In this document: positions 48,041 through 58,233 of the stretch, piece by piece | Layout: every line of letters starts with the position of its first letter | How positions within the stretch are numbered: position 1 is the stretch's first letter | NCBI GenBank assembly: GCA_026989275.1 | Contig: JALSJQ010000008.1 | Coordinates: 1 to 64,000, forward strand | Source of the DNA: Albidovulum sp. | GTDB taxonomy: Bacteria > Pseudomonadota > Alphaproteobacteria > Rhodobacterales > Rhodobacteraceae | DNA: 64,000 nucleotides | Direction of reading: 5' to 3' | The notes under the pieces: generated by a model | Told to the model about the DNA's origin: nothing | Seen by the model: the letters and a program-made list of their open reading frames with translations, nothing else | The model's database searches: none | Made by a program: the position numbers and the translations under genes

Positions 48041-48511
48041 GGTGCCGTCTTCCGCGGCTCTTTGCATGACGGGGCATCGGGTGCGGCAGGCGGGGAAGGC
48101 GGCATGAGGGAGCATCCTTCGCCCGTGCCTGCCCCCTCCCCGAAGCCGCGCGAGGCAGGGACCGGACCGCCTGCCGGCAGGGCGCGTCGGCAGGGGGGAA
48201 GGCGAACGGGCCGGGTTGCGAGGCGGTGCCTCGCCCGAGGTCGGCACGGGCAGGGCGAGAGAGGCACAACCGGCGAGCGGAGATGCTTCGCCAAGGCCGG
48301 CACGGGCGGCGGGGCGCGTCATGCCGCCTGTCATGGCCATGTCCGGGGAATCATCCGGGCGAGGGGCATCCGGGCAAGAGCGGCGCATTCGCCCCCGGCA
48401 TTGCCCGTTTCGACCTTTCCCGTTTCTGCCGGTGGGGGCGAAGGCGGTCTGCTCGCTGTCCGGCATGGCCCCGTGGCACTGCCGGCCTGTTCGCCGCGGC
48501 CCTGCCGGGGG
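48041..48511. other. 471-base convergent intergenic region
   Basis: Between moaE and the coiled-coil protein gene. GC-rich with several overlapping open frames on both strands, none with conserved sequence or a ribosome site. No terminator with a U-run is seen. Confidence 0.5.
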
Positions 48512-48838
48512 TCATCCGGCACTGTTCTGTTCGATCCAGCTCTTGAGTTCGTCGTTTTCCCGGCGGCAGTCACCGAGGGCCTCCATTGCCGCCTGAAGCT
48601 CGGCATTCGTCTGGTTGAGCTGGTTGATCAGCTCCTGTTCGCGCGCCTCGACATAGGCGATCGCCTCGTCGCGGATCCGTTCGGCTTCGTGCAGTTCCTG
48701 CGCCAGCCGGTCGATCTCGGACATATCGTCGCTCGAGACATGGCGCAGACGTGCCACGATCACCGCGGCGAGCCAGCCTAGGGCGAAGGCCAGGAACAGG
48801 ATGGCGGCAAGGCCGATGACGAGCTGGGTTCGATCCAT
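48512..48838 (-). CDS. Small membrane-anchored coiled-coil protein
   Basis: 108 residues: an N-terminal membrane helix (VIGLAAILFLAFALGWLAAVIV) and a long charged heptad-rich helix (SEIDRLAQELHEAERIRDEAIAYVEAREQELINQLNQ...). It follows the OmpA-type gene by 4 bases, and its GGAG ribosome site overlaps that gene's end, so the two are co-translated. No family function known; an envelope scaffold role is plausible. Conserved in Rhodobacterales as far as I recognise. Confidence 0.75.
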   Translation of the reverse strand: MDRTQLVIGLAAILFLAFALGWLAAVIVARLRHVSSDDMSEIDRLAQELHEAERIRDEAIAYVEAREQELINQLNQTNAELQAAMEALGDCRRENDELKSWIEQNSAG

Positions 48839-48842
48839 GTCG

Positions 48843-50804
48843 CTACTCCGAATTTGCGGCCGCGGCACCACGACCCGTGGCGGCATCGCCGGCCGGCGCG
48901 GCCGTGCCTCCGCCCGCCGTTGCGGCGGGTTGCGCTTGTGCCGAAGCGGCGCCGGCCTGTGGGGCTTCCTCCGCCTTTTCCGCCTCCAGGAGGCGAAATT
49001 CGATCCGCCGATTCTTCCGCCGACCTTCCTCGGTTCGGTTGTCGGCGATCGGTCGGCTTTCGCCATAGCCCCTGGCGACGAGATTGGTCGTCAGCACCTC
49101 GCGGGCGAGGAGGGCGTCGATCACCGCCTGGGCCCGGGCCTGGGAGAGGGCGAGGTTCATCGATTCGCGCCCCTGGCTGTCGGTATGGCCGCCGACTTCC
49201 ATCTTCACGTCGCTGCACTTGTCCATGATCTCGGCGATTTTGTCGATCACCGGCAGCGATTCGCGGTCGATCACCGCCGAGCCGGGGTCGAAGGTGATCT
49301 GCTTCTTCGCGAGAATGGCGTTGATTGCCTTGACGCAGCGGGCACCGTCCCATTTCTCGGGCTTCGGCACGAGAGCGGGATCGAAGCCGATGGCAAGGTC
49401 GAAACGGGCCCCGCTCCCGAGCCGGGCGAGGAGCAGGCGGGTGGCGGCTTCCCGGGTCCCCTTGTCGCCGCTCGCGCCCGAGATCGTCATCTCGCCCCCC
49501 TCGACGACGAGAGCACCGTGATGCAGCAGACCGAGGGCCTCGATGCCGGCGATGACCCGTTCGCTCCAGCCTTCGGGCAGGTCCGGGTCCTCCTCGATAT
49601 TGCTGTGAATCTCGCTGCCGGGGAAGCGGGCGGCGGCCAGTGCGGTGGCGGCTCTCGCCGTCAGCTCGTCGGACATGAGGCCGCGCAGCTGGACGATGTT
49701 CTCCGGGCTGCGGGTGACGACGAAGCGCGGCGTGCGGGCCTTTTCGGCCGGGGTCTTCGGTCGGGGGGGCGGGGGCAGTTCGGCCTTGAGGGAGAAGACC
49801 GGCGGCAGACGCTTGCGCAGCCGATCGACCACATCGGTGAAGGCGGCTTCGTCATGGCCGGCAGGAGCCACCAGCGTGACATCGACATCGACGATCGACA
49901 CCCGATCGCCACCGAGCGCCGCGATGGCATCAAAGGCGGCGGCGGCGGCTTCGGGCCAGCGCGTGGTCGGTGCGCCGAGGGCAAGCGTGCAGGAGAGGGG
50001 GCCGGCAAGGCCGGCCTTGCCGGCGGCTGCGAGGATCTGCCGGCGGGATGCCTCGTCGGGCGCGGCGCAGGTGTCGAGATGAAGCTTGCCGTCCCCGTGT
50101 CGCGAAACCCGCAAGGTATAAGGGGCGAGCACGGGGCGCGGTGCGCCGATGTCGAGATCGAGAGTGATGCCGGGCCGGGCCAGCCGTCGGAGCCGCTTTT
50201 CGAGGGTTTCCCGCGCCGCGGCGCTCTCCGCCGCGCCATGCACCGTCACCTTGCCGGGCGCGACGGCGATCTTCGCCTGCTCCAGCACGCCGATCACCGC
50301 AAGAGCGGTTTCGAGCGCTGGGTTCCAGTCGTCGGGCCGGGGGGCCTCTGCGACCTCGACGAGATCGGTCATCAGCCCGTCCGGGCCGATGATGGCGCGC
50401 AGCCGCTTCAGAAGCGCGCGCCGCTCCTCGGCCGAGGGCACGAGTCCGATCACCGAGATGCGCTTGCCGGCCCTGAGCAGTTCGGCTTCGAAGCGCGGCG
50501 GGGCGGGTGGCGCCTTGGGGGCAACCTTCAGCCGATCGACGATCCGCCCGGCCGCCACCACCCGCCCGGCGGCTTCGAGAGCGTTGAAACGGTCGATCTC
50601 GGAAGGGGCTTCCCCCTCGAGAATCACCCGCAGCCCGTCGCTCCTCACCTGCGCCCAGTCGATGCCGGAAATCGCCAGCTCGTTCTTCACGGCTCCTGTG
50701 CTCTTTGCCTCGATCCACCGGGCGAGGAAGACTCCCGTGCCGACGGCGGTGCCAAGAGCGACGAGAAGGACGAGCGGCACGATGAGCGAACGCAGGGGTT
50801 TCAT
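48843..50804 (-). CDS. OmpA-family protein with BON-like repeats
   Basis: 653 residues. An N-terminal membrane anchor (IVPLVLLVALGTAVGTGVFLARWI) is followed by several repeats of BON-like modules (for example VRSDGLRVILEGEAPSEIDR, GKVTVHGAAESAAARETLEKRL, NIVQLRGLMSDELTARAATAL) and a C-terminal OmpA/peptidoglycan-binding domain with GHTDSQGRESMNLALSQAR and RKNRRIEFRL. The tail is Ala/Gly-rich. The layout recalls the BON-OmpA protein ArfA of mycobacteria. Probably spans from inner membrane to cell wall. Followed by the coiled-coil gene. Confidence 0.85.
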   Translation of the reverse strand: MKPLRSLIVPLVLLVALGTAVGTGVFLARWIEAKSTGAVKNELAISGIDWAQVRSDGLRVILEGEAPSEIDRFNALEAAGRVVAAGRIVDRLKVAPKAPPAPPRFEAELLRAGKRISVIGLVPSAEERRALLKRLRAIIGPDGLMTDLVEVAEAPRPDDWNPALETALAVIGVLEQAKIAVAPGKVTVHGAAESAAARETLEKRLRRLARPGITLDLDIGAPRPVLAPYTLRVSRHGDGKLHLDTCAAPDEASRRQILAAAGKAGLAGPLSCTLALGAPTTRWPEAAAAAFDAIAALGGDRVSIVDVDVTLVAPAGHDEAAFTDVVDRLRKRLPPVFSLKAELPPPPRPKTPAEKARTPRFVVTRSPENIVQLRGLMSDELTARAATALAAARFPGSEIHSNIEEDPDLPEGWSERVIAGIEALGLLHHGALVVEGGEMTISGASGDKGTREAATRLLLARLGSGARFDLAIGFDPALVPKPEKWDGARCVKAINAILAKKQITFDPGSAVIDRESLPVIDKIAEIMDKCSDVKMEVGGHTDSQGRESMNLALSQARAQAVIDALLAREVLTTNLVARGYGESRPIADNRTEEGRRKNRRIEFRLLEAEKAEEAPQAGAASAQAQPAATAGGGTAAPAGDAATGRGAAAANSE

Positions 50805-50856
50805 GGGGCCTCGGAGGGATGTTGCGTGAGCTGATTATCGGCCCGTGCCCTGCGCA

Positions 50857-51852
50857 TCAATTGGCGAATGCGTGAAGAAGGGCGGCGGTGGCGAAAAACA
50901 GCGCGGCGAGGAGCCCCGCATCGCGGTTCGAGCGAAACAGCGTCAGGCAGATCGCGGCGTCGTTGATGTCGAGCCGGCGCAGCTGCCACAGAAGGTGCAG
51001 TGCGAAGGCGGCGGCTCCGGCAAGGGCGAGAGCGGCGACGGGCGGCCCGCCTCCCCCCATCCGCGCCGCGCCCAGGGCTGCGAGGCCGAGGGCCGCGCCC
51101 GTCAGGACGAGAAAGAACGCAAGCCAGCCGCGGGTCTTCCCGCCGAAGAGCCGCGCGGTCGATTTCACGCCGATGAGGGCGTCGTCCTCCCGGTCCTGAT
51201 GGGCGTAGATCGTGTCGTAGAACAGCGTCCAGAAGATGCCGCCGAGATAGAGGACCACCGCCGGCCAGTCGAGACGCCCCGCATGGGCCGCCCAGCCGAG
51301 AAGCGCGCCCCAGTTGAAGGCGATGCCGAGAAAGGCCTGCGGCCACCAGGTGAAACGTTTGGCGAAGGGGTAGATCGCCACCGGCAGGAGCGCGAGGATG
51401 CCGAGCATGACGGCGGCCGGGTGAAAGGTCAGGAGGATGAGGAAGGCCACGAGCGCTTGCAGCACCAGCCACAGCAGCGCCTGGCGCACCGTCACCTGGC
51501 CCGAGGGCAGCGGGCGCGAGCGTGTGCGGGCGACGCGGGCGTCGATGTCGCGGTCGGTGATGTCGTTCCAGGTGCAGCCGGCGCCCCGCATGAGGAAGGC
51601 GCCGAGGGCGCATGCGAGCGCAAGCCAGAGATCCTGCCAGCCCAGGCGGTCGGGGTAGGCGAGAATGGCCAGCGCGAGCGACCACCAGCAGGGGATGAGC
51701 AGGAGCCAGGTGCCGATCGGCCGGTCGGCGCGGGAAAGCCGCAGATAGGGACGGGCCCAGACGGGAGCCTTCGTGTCCACCCAGTTTCGCGGCACCGCAT
51801 CGGCGACCGAATCATGCGGCTGTGCGGGGGATGCTTTTCCGGCAGGCGTCAT
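50857..51852 (-). CDS. ubiA: 4-hydroxybenzoate octaprenyltransferase
   Basis: Membrane prenyltransferase of ubiquinone synthesis. 331 residues with two Asp-rich motifs: CTWNDITDRDIDARVARTRSRP and DTIYAHQDREDD, and many hydrophobic helices. RADRPIGTWLLLIPCWWSLAL at the N-terminus is typical. AGGAAAAGA precedes the ATG. Divergent from rsmE. Its substrate, 4-hydroxybenzoate, is also the substrate of PobA. Confidence 0.95.
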   Translation of the reverse strand: MTPAGKASPAQPHDSVADAVPRNWVDTKAPVWARPYLRLSRADRPIGTWLLLIPCWWSLALAILAYPDRLGWQDLWLALACALGAFLMRGAGCTWNDITDRDIDARVARTRSRPLPSGQVTVRQALLWLVLQALVAFLILLTFHPAAVMLGILALLPVAIYPFAKRFTWWPQAFLGIAFNWGALLGWAAHAGRLDWPAVVLYLGGIFWTLFYDTIYAHQDREDDALIGVKSTARLFGGKTRGWLAFFLVLTGAALGLAALGAARMGGGGPPVAALALAGAAAFALHLLWQLRRLDINDAAICLTLFRSNRDAGLLAALFFATAALLHAFAN

Positions 51853-51933
51853 GATCTTTTCCTCCGGCTGACGGCGCCCCTTCGGGGCGACTCACCTCTG
51901 GCATCCTGCCGCGTCCCGGGCTACCTCTTTCCC

Positions 51934-52734
51934 ATGAACGGGGCCGGCAGGGGCGAACGCGAGAAGATCCGCCTCCATGTAGAGGGGGCACTCGGGGCGG
52001 GGCAAGAGGTGCTTCTGCCGCGGGACCAGACCCATTATCTCGCCCATGTGCTGCGGCGCCGGCCCGGAAGCCGCGTCGGCCTCTTCAACGGGCGCGACGG
52101 TGAGTGGCGCGCCGAGATGGTGGAGATCGGCAGGGCGGGGGCGCGGCTGCGCATCCTGGAGCGGATCGCTCCGCAGGGCGCCCCGCCCGATCTGTGGCTG
52201 CTTTTTGCACCGGTGAAGAAGACGCGGACCGATTTCATCGTCGAGAAGGCGGTGGAGCTGGGCGCGGCTCGCGTCCTGCCGGTGCGCACCCGCTTCACCA
52301 ATACCGAGCGGCTGAAGAGCGAGCGTCTGCGGGCCCGCGCCGTCGAGGCAGCCGAGCAATGCGGGGCAAGCTGGGTACCGGAGATCGCGGAGCTGGCCCC
52401 TCTCGGGGCGCTCCTTGCCGCCTGGCCGGCAGAGCGGCAGATCTTCCTTGCCGACGAGCGGCTCGCCGGCTCCGGCGCTCCCGTCTTTCCGCCCGAGGCG
52501 ACGGCGGGGCCCGCGGCGGTTCTCGTCGGCCCCGAGGGCGGTTTTTCCGACGAGGAACGCGCCCGTCTCCACGCGCTGCCGGCCGTGCGGCCGCTCAATC
52601 TCGGCCCGCGGATCCTGCGCGCCGAAACCGCGGCCGTGGCGGCGCTGGCCCTTTGGCAGGCCCGCTTCGGCGACTGGCAGGGAGACTCTGCCGGAGACGC
52701 ACCGTCCACAGGAGGCGAGGAGGGGGAGCGATGA
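51934..52734 (+). CDS. rsmE: 16S rRNA (uracil(1498)-N3)-methyltransferase
   Basis: RsmE methylates U1498 of 16S rRNA. The 266-residue SPOUT enzyme shows THYLAHVLRRRPGSRVGLFNG, KKTRTDFIVEKAVELG, VGPEGGFSDEERA and LNLGPRILRAETAAVAAL. No ribosome site is apparent before ATG 51934, so translation may be weak or leaderless. The stop overlaps the next gene by 4 bases. Confidence 0.93.
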   Translation: MNGAGRGEREKIRLHVEGALGAGQEVLLPRDQTHYLAHVLRRRPGSRVGLFNGRDGEWRAEMVEIGRAGARLRILERIAPQGAPPDLWLLFAPVKKTRTDFIVEKAVELGAARVLPVRTRFTNTERLKSERLRARAVEAAEQCGASWVPEIAELAPLGALLAAWPAERQIFLADERLAGSGAPVFPPEATAGPAAVLVGPEGGFSDEERARLHALPAVRPLNLGPRILRAETAAVAALALWQARFGDWQGDSAGDAPSTGGEEGER

Positions 52735-53300
52735 GCCTCATTCGCCCTGAACTGAAGGCCCGGATCGTGCGCTGGCGCGAGGTGATCGCAGGTGCGGCGC
52801 TCGTCCTTTTCGGACTCTTTCTTCTTGCGAACCGGCTCGAGGGAGACTGGATGCGCCTCGCCCTTGCCGGGGTCTTCGTCCTTGCGGGCGCGGCCCTCAT
52901 TGCCGTCGGCCTGCCGCGGGGGCGCTTCCGCGGTGCCGGGGAAGGGCCGGGCGTGGTTGCCGTCCGCGAGGGCCGCATCGGCTACATGGGGCCGGCGAGC
53001 GGCGGCACGGTCGGGCTCGACGAGATCACCGCCATCGAGGCCGACGGACCGCCGCCGACGCTGATCCTGCACCGCGGCGCGGGGCCCTCCGCCGAACCGC
53101 CCCTCGTCATCCCGCTCGGGGCGCAGGGGGCGGAGATGCTGTTCGATGTGCTCATCGTGCTGCCCGGCCTCGACGGGGCGATGCTGGCCCGGGCCGGCAC
53201 GGCGGAAGGGCGCGTGCTTCTGTGGAAACGCAGGGGAGCACCGCCGCCCCTTGCCGTGCTCGACGGCCCGGCGGCAGCGCGGCGCGGGCGGCTGCATTGA
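52731..53300 (+). CDS. Two-helix membrane protein of unknown function
   Basis: 189 residues with two membrane helices near the N-terminus (VIAGAALVLFGLFLLANRL and LALAGVFVLAGAALIAVGL) and a cytoplasmic beta-rich domain containing VVAVREGRIGYMGPASGGTV and LDEITAIEADG. The ATG overlaps the rsmE stop and follows AGGGGGAGCG, so it is translated with rsmE. No recognised family. Confidence 0.7.
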   Translation: MSLIRPELKARIVRWREVIAGAALVLFGLFLLANRLEGDWMRLALAGVFVLAGAALIAVGLPRGRFRGAGEGPGVVAVREGRIGYMGPASGGTVGLDEITAIEADGPPPTLILHRGAGPSAEPPLVIPLGAQGAEMLFDVLIVLPGLDGAMLARAGTAEGRVLLWKRRGAPPPLAVLDGPAAARRGRLH

Positions 53301-53377
53301 GAAACGCGGCCGGCTTCGCCGCTTGACAAGACGGGCGGCGGGCGCCAGTCAGGCCGGATCAGAAGCGAGGCAAGGCA

Positions 53378-54748
53378 ATGTCGATACCCCAGACGGGCGG
53401 CGGCCCGATCGAGCGGCGCGAACAGTTGGTCGAGTATCTCGAGGAAGGGTGCAAGCCGGCCGAAGACTGGCGCATCGGCACCGAGCACGAGAAATTCGGC
53501 TTCACCTGGGATGCCCTGAAACCGTTGCCCTATGACGGTCAGCGCTCGGTGCGGGCCATGCTCGAGGGCCTGCGGGACGCCTTCGGCTGGAAACCGGTCG
53601 AGGAAGGCGGCTATCTGATCGGCCTCGAGAAGGACGGTGCCAACATCTCCCTCGAACCGGGCGGGCAGCTCGAGCTCTCGGGGGCGCCGCTCGAGACCAT
53701 CCATCAGACCTGCGACGAGGTGAACGACCATCTCGCCCAGGTCCGCACCGTGGCCGACCGGCTCGGCATCGGTTTCATCGGCATCGGCGTGGCGCCCGAA
53801 TGGCGCCATGAGGACATGCCCGTCATGCCCAAGGGACGCTACCGGCTGATGACGCCCTACATGGACCGGGTCGGCCGTTACGGCAAGGTGATGATGTATC
53901 GCACGGCCACGATCCAGGTGAATCTCGACTTCGCCTCCGAGGTCGACATGGTGAAGAAGATGCGCGTCGGTCTGGCCCTTCAGCCGGTGGCGACGGCGCT
54001 CTTCGCCAACTCGCCCTTCTTCGAGGGCCGGCCCGTCGGCTGGAAGAGCTTTCGCTCGCGCATCTGGCAGGATCTCGACCCGGCGCGTACCGGCATGCTG
54101 CCCTTCGTCTTCGAGGAGGGGTTCGGCTTCGAGGCCTGGGTGGAATACGCGCTCGACGTGCCGATGTATTTCGTCTATCGGAACGGCCGCTACATCGACG
54201 CTCTCGGCCAGTCCTTCCGTGATTTCCTCGAAGGGAGGCTGCCGGCCCTGCCGGGCGAGAAGCCGACGCTCTCCGACTGGGCCGATCATCTGACCACCAT
54301 CTTTCCCGAAGTGCGGCTGAAGCGTTTCATCGAGATGCGCGGCGCCGACGGCGGGCCCTGGCGGCGGATCTGTGCCCTGCCTGCGCTCTGGACCGGGCTG
54401 CTTTACAGCGGCTCTGCGCTCGATGCGGCCTGGGATCTCGTCAAGGGCTGGGACGCGGAAACCCGCGAGGCCTGGCGCGTGGCCTCCGGCCGCGATGCCC
54501 TCGAGGCCGAGGTGAACGGCCGGAAGATGGTCGATCTTGCCCGCGAGGTGGTGGCGATCGCCGAGAGCGGCCTCAAGGCCCGTGCCCGCCCCGGCCTCGG
54601 CGGCATCCTTTCCGACGAGACCCATTTCCTCAATGCGCTGAAGGACATTCTCGACCGCCGCGAGACCCAGGCCGACGAGATGCTGCGCAAGTATCACGGC
54701 TCCTGGGGCGGTTCGCTCAAGCCGGTCTATCACGAATACGCCTATTGA
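53378..54748 (+). CDS. gshA: Glutamate-cysteine ligase, plant/alphaproteobacterial type
   Basis: First enzyme of glutathione synthesis. 456 residues with GTEHEKFGF, GANISLEPGGQLELSGAPL, YMDRVGRYGKVMMYRTATIQVN-type blocks and the C-terminal YHEYAY. The length and sequence match the GCS2-like class shared by plants and alphaproteobacteria rather than E. coli GshA. A TTGACA lies about 55 bases before the start, but with a poor -10. Confidence 0.95.
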   Translation: MSIPQTGGGPIERREQLVEYLEEGCKPAEDWRIGTEHEKFGFTWDALKPLPYDGQRSVRAMLEGLRDAFGWKPVEEGGYLIGLEKDGANISLEPGGQLELSGAPLETIHQTCDEVNDHLAQVRTVADRLGIGFIGIGVAPEWRHEDMPVMPKGRYRLMTPYMDRVGRYGKVMMYRTATIQVNLDFASEVDMVKKMRVGLALQPVATALFANSPFFEGRPVGWKSFRSRIWQDLDPARTGMLPFVFEEGFGFEAWVEYALDVPMYFVYRNGRYIDALGQSFRDFLEGRLPALPGEKPTLSDWADHLTTIFPEVRLKRFIEMRGADGGPWRRICALPALWTGLLYSGSALDAAWDLVKGWDAETREAWRVASGRDALEAEVNGRKMVDLAREVVAIAESGLKARARPGLGGILSDETHFLNALKDILDRRETQADEMLRKYHGSWGGSLKPVYHEYAY

Positions 54749-54820
54749 GGGCCGGATCGGCGGCCATGGCCGCAGCGGCCGCACCGTTCGCGGTGAAGCG
54801 CCGAGCAGAAGGCCCGCCGG

Positions 54821-55402
54821 TCAGAACTCCAGCACCATGCGGTCGCCTTCGATGGAGATGCGGCCGAAGCGGCGCAGGAAATCCATGCCGAGCAGCGAGA
54901 CGTCCATCTCCCCTTCGCTGACGAAGGCGCGCACGCGGCCGAGCTCGTGTCCGGCGAGGCGCACGTTGCGCAACGTGACGGGGGCGATGGCCACGGGGCC
55001 GTTGGCCGTCATCGCCTCGCCCACGGCGACGAGGCGCGTGGTGTCGATACCGATGCGCCCGGCGTCGCGGGCCGAGAGCACGATGTTGCTCGCTCCGGTA
55101 TCTACGAGAAAGCGCAGCTTCACCCCGTCGATCTCGAGCGGCAGGTAGAAGTGGCCGTCGGGGGCGCGGGTGATGATGATGCGGTCGCCCTTCGCCTCCA
55201 CCCGGCTGCCGACGAAGAGCTGGCGGTCCAGCGTGTCCCGCAGCCCGTAGAGCGAGACGAGGCCGAGGAAGATCATCACCCACATCAGAAGCTGTTGCAA
55301 CGCCCGCGAGAGGTCGCGCCGCGCGCCGGCCCAGACCCAGCCGCCGATGGCCACGATCAGGATGAGGAGATAGAGAAGACTGGCCCAGTCGTCGCTGCTC
55401 AT
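54821..55402 (-). CDS. Membrane-anchored retropepsin-like aspartic protease
   Basis: 193 residues: two hydrophobic helices (WASLLYLLILIVAIGGWVWAG and LLMWVMIFLGLVSLYGL) and then a retropepsin-like domain with FLVDTGASNIVLS, the Asp-Thr-Gly active site, and LLGMDFLRRFGRISIEGDRMVL. This is the TIGR02281 clan of bacterial aspartic proteases, which act as dimers. Start at 55402 with GGAGGTGGCGG upstream; it overlaps marC by 4 bases (ATGA). Confidence 0.85.
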   Translation of the reverse strand: MSSDDWASLLYLLILIVAIGGWVWAGARRDLSRALQQLLMWVMIFLGLVSLYGLRDTLDRQLFVGSRVEAKGDRIIITRAPDGHFYLPLEIDGVKLRFLVDTGASNIVLSARDAGRIGIDTTRLVAVGEAMTANGPVAIAPVTLRNVRLAGHELGRVRAFVSEGEMDVSLLGMDFLRRFGRISIEGDRMVLEF

Positions 55403-56022
55403 CCGCCACCTCCGGGCACGAGGCCGAAATCGCGCAGCCCGTCGAGCACGAACTGCACCGAAAGCGCCGCGAGCAGCATGCCGAGAAGCCGGGTGACGAC
55501 ATTGATGCCGGTATGTCCCAGAAGCCGCTCGAGCAAGGAACCGGCGAAGAACAGGACGAGGACCAGGGCCAGCACCGCCAGCATGGCCGCGCCGAGCACG
55601 AGATAATCCGCCGGGGCGTGGCTGCGGCCGGCGAAGAGGATCATGGTGGTGATCGCTCCGGGTCCGGCGATGAGCGGCGTCGCCAGCGGAAAGACCGACG
55701 GGTCGTCGGTCAGAACGGCGCTCTTTTCCCGCCTCTGGCTGCGCCGCTCGAACAGCATCTCGATCGCCGTCAGGAAAAGCAGAAGCCCGCCGGCGATGCG
55801 GAAGGCGGGCATGGAAATGCCGACGAAGGACAGCACCTCCTCGCCGAAGAGACCGAAGAGCGCGAGGATGAGGGCGGCGATCAGCACGGCGCGGGTGGCG
55901 ATCCGCCGCCGCATCTCGGCAGTGGCGCCGCGGGTGAGGGCGACGAAGAGCGGCGTGAGGCCGATCGGGTCGATGATGATGAAGAGCGCGACGAAGGCGC
56001 TGACGGCCTCGTTCAGTCCCAT
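55399..56022 (-). CDS. MarC family membrane protein
   Basis: 207-residue inner-membrane protein with about six helices; FVALFIIIDPIGLTPLFVALTRG and PLATPLIAGPGAITTMIL are the family's repeated IDPxG/AGPG motifs. MarC proteins were once thought to give multiple antibiotic resistance; the true role is unknown. The start at 56022 has GAGGGAACGGGAC upstream; an open frame to 56052 adds ten residues. Confidence 0.88.
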   Translation of the reverse strand: MGLNEAVSAFVALFIIIDPIGLTPLFVALTRGATAEMRRRIATRAVLIAALILALFGLFGEEVLSFVGISMPAFRIAGGLLLFLTAIEMLFERRSQRREKSAVLTDDPSVFPLATPLIAGPGAITTMILFAGRSHAPADYLVLGAAMLAVLALVLVLFFAGSLLERLLGHTGINVVTRLLGMLLAALSVQFVLDGLRDFGLVPGGGG

Positions 56023-56076
56023 GTCCCGTTCCCTCGTTCCGCCGCCCGGCACGGCGGCGCCGGTCGGTCCTTCGCC

Positions 56077-57996
56077 TCAGTCCTTCGCGGTGTCCGCTTC
56101 TCCGCCGCCGGCAAGGGCGGCCTCCTCGGCCTCGAGCCGCGCCGTGGCTTCGAGCCATGCGTCCTCGGCCGCGGTCAGCGCCCTTTCCAGATCGCGCCTC
56201 CTCTTCTGCCATTCCTGCGCTTTCGGAGCCAGACCGTTTTCGTAGAGCGCCGGGTCCGCGAGGGCGGCATCGAGTCGGGCCTTCAGGGCCTCGAGCTTCT
56301 CGAGCCGGGCTTCGGCCCTGGCCACGGCCTGCCTGAGAGGGGCGAGGCGGCGGCGCCGCTCGGCGGGCGAAAGCGGCCGCGGGCCGGCCGGCGCGTCTTT
56401 TGCCGCCCTTGCCGGCCGTGCCTTCGGGCCGGTTCCGCGTTCGGCCAGCAGCATGGCGCGATATGTCTCGAGATCGCCTTCGTATTCGCACACGCGGCCG
56501 CCCTTCACGAGCCACAGCCGATCGACGGTGCGGGCGAGAAAGTCGAGATCGTGGCTGACGACGACGAGCGCGCCTTTCCAGCGGCCGAGGGCTTCGGCAA
56601 GCGCGCGGCGGCTGTCGATGTCGAGATGGTTGGTCGGCTCGTCGAGAATGAGGAGATGGGGTGCTTCGAGGGTGGCGAGCAGCAGCGCCAGGCGCGATTT
56701 CTGCCCGCCCGAAAGCCGCGCCGCCGCCAGATCCGCCACCGCCGCCCCGAGACCGAACCGGGCGAGCCTTTCCCTGAGATTCGGCTCCGTTTCCTCGGGC
56801 AGGCGGGCGGCGAGATGGTCGAGCGGTGAGGACGCAGGGTCGAGCATCTCGATCTGGTGCTGGGCGAAATGGCCGACGCGCAGCTTGCGGGCGCGGGTGA
56901 TCGTGCCTTCGAGCGGGGCGAGGCGGCCCGCAAGCAGCGCGGCGAGGGTGGACTTGCCTTCGCCGTTGGCGCCGAGAAGGGCGATGCGATCGTCCGGGTC
57001 GATCCGCGCATCGATGCGCGCCAGCACCGGCCGGCCGTCATGGCCGACGGCAACCTTCTCGAGTGCCAGCGCCGGCGGGGCCACCGGCTCGGGATCGGGA
57101 AAGGTGAAGCGCGTCTCCTCGGGCAGGGGCGGCGGCGCGATCTCGCCGAGTTTCTCGATCATCTTCAGCCGCGCCTGTGCCTGACGGGCCTTGGTGGCCT
57201 TGGCGCGGAAACGATCGACGAAGGATTGCAGATGCGCCTTCATCTCGGCCTTGCGCCGCGCCTCGGCCGCGGCATGGCGCAGCCTTTCGGCATGGCGCCG
57301 CTCGAAATCGTCATAACCGCCGGCATGGAGCGCAAGCCTGCCGCTCTCGAGATGGAGGATGTGGCCGACAGCCCGGTTGAGAAGGTCGCGGTCATGGCTG
57401 ACGAGCAGCACGGTATGGGGATAGCGGGCGAGATAGGTTTCGAGCCAGAGCGCCCCCTCGAGATCGAGATAGTTGGTCGGCTCGTCGAGAAGGAGCAGAT
57501 CGGGTTCGGCGAAGAGCACCCCGGCAAGGGCGACGCGCATGCGCCAGCCGCCCGAGAAGTCGCGGCAGGGGCGGCGCTGATCCTCCTCGGAGAAACCGAG
57601 TCCCTTGAGGATTGCCGCCGCGCGTGCCTCGGCGGCATGGGCGCCGATGGTGGCGAGGCGGTCGTGGATCTCGCCGATCCGCCCGGGGTCGCTCTCGGCT
57701 TCGATCGCGGCAAGAAGCGCGGCCCGTTCGCGGTCGGCGGCGAGCACCACCTCGATCAGGCTTGCCGCCGAGGCCGGCGCCTCCTGCTCCACCCAGCCGA
57801 GCCGCGCTCCCGCGGGCAGGCGGATCGCACCCGATTCGGGGGAGAACTCGCCGCGGATGAGCTTGAGGAGGGTCGTCTTGCCGGCACCGTTCTTCCCGAC
57901 GAGCCCGACCTTGTGCCCGTCGGGAATGCGGGCGGAGGCGCCGTCGAGAATGGTGCGGCCGCCGAGACGGAAGGTGACGCTGTCGATCTCGAGCAT
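56077..57996 (-). CDS. ABC-F family ATPase, YheS-like
   Basis: 639 residues with two ABC domains and no membrane part. Walker A motifs are [11 protein letters not shown] and [11 protein letters not shown]; signatures [13 protein letters not shown] and [13 protein letters not shown]; Walker [13 protein letters not shown] and [12 protein letters not shown]. The linker ([21 protein letters not shown]) is the P-site tRNA interaction motif of ABC-F translation factors. Length and C-terminal coiled coil ([22 protein letters not shown]) fit the YheS group. Acts on the ribosome. Confidence 0.9.
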   Translation of the reverse strand: MLEIDSVTFRLGGRTILDGASARIPDGHKVGLVGKNGAGKTTLLKLIRGEFSPESGAIRLPAGARLGWVEQEAPASAASLIEVVLAADRERAALLAAIEAESDPGRIGEIHDRLATIGAHAAEARAAAILKGLGFSEEDQRRPCRDFSGGWRMRVALAGVLFAEPDLLLLDEPTNYLDLEGALWLETYLARYPHTVLLVSHDRDLLNRAVGHILHLESGRLALHAGGYDDFERRHAERLRHAAAEARRKAEMKAHLQSFVDRFRAKATKARQAQARLKMIEKLGEIAPPPLPEETRFTFPDPEPVAPPALALEKVAVGHDGRPVLARIDARIDPDDRIALLGANGEGKSTLAALLAGRLAPLEGTITRARKLRVGHFAQHQIEMLDPASSPLDHLAARLPEETEPNLRERLARFGLGAAVADLAAARLSGGQKSRLALLLATLEAPHLLILDEPTNHLDIDSRRALAEALGRWKGALVVVSHDLDFLARTVDRLWLVKGGRVCEYEGDLETYRAMLLAERGTGPKARPARAAKDAPAGPRPLSPAERRRRLAPLRQAVARAEARLEKLEALKARLDAALADPALYENGLAPKAQEWQKRRRDLERALTAAEDAWLEATARLEAEEAALAGGGEADTAKD

Positions 57997-58233
57997 GGTC
58001 CGGCTCTCGCCCGCAGGCGCGGCATTGTCAATGGCGGCTGGCGGAGAAGCGGGAGGCGGTGCGAACCGCCCTCTCACGGGTTCCGGGGCGCAGACCGGGC
58101 TGTGGCGCGCGGGGGCGCCGCAGCGCAGCCGCCCGGCGCTTTTCAAAGCCGCAGGCTCGTGCTATGCGCCGCGCGGACATTCGCTGCGGCACGCTGTCGC
58201 CCCATTCAGACCATCCCAGGAACGAGGTTCACC

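Noticed and set aside
48062-48781. 239-codon open frame downstream of moaE
   Set aside because: Overlaps the coiled-coil gene antisense and shows no conserved pattern.
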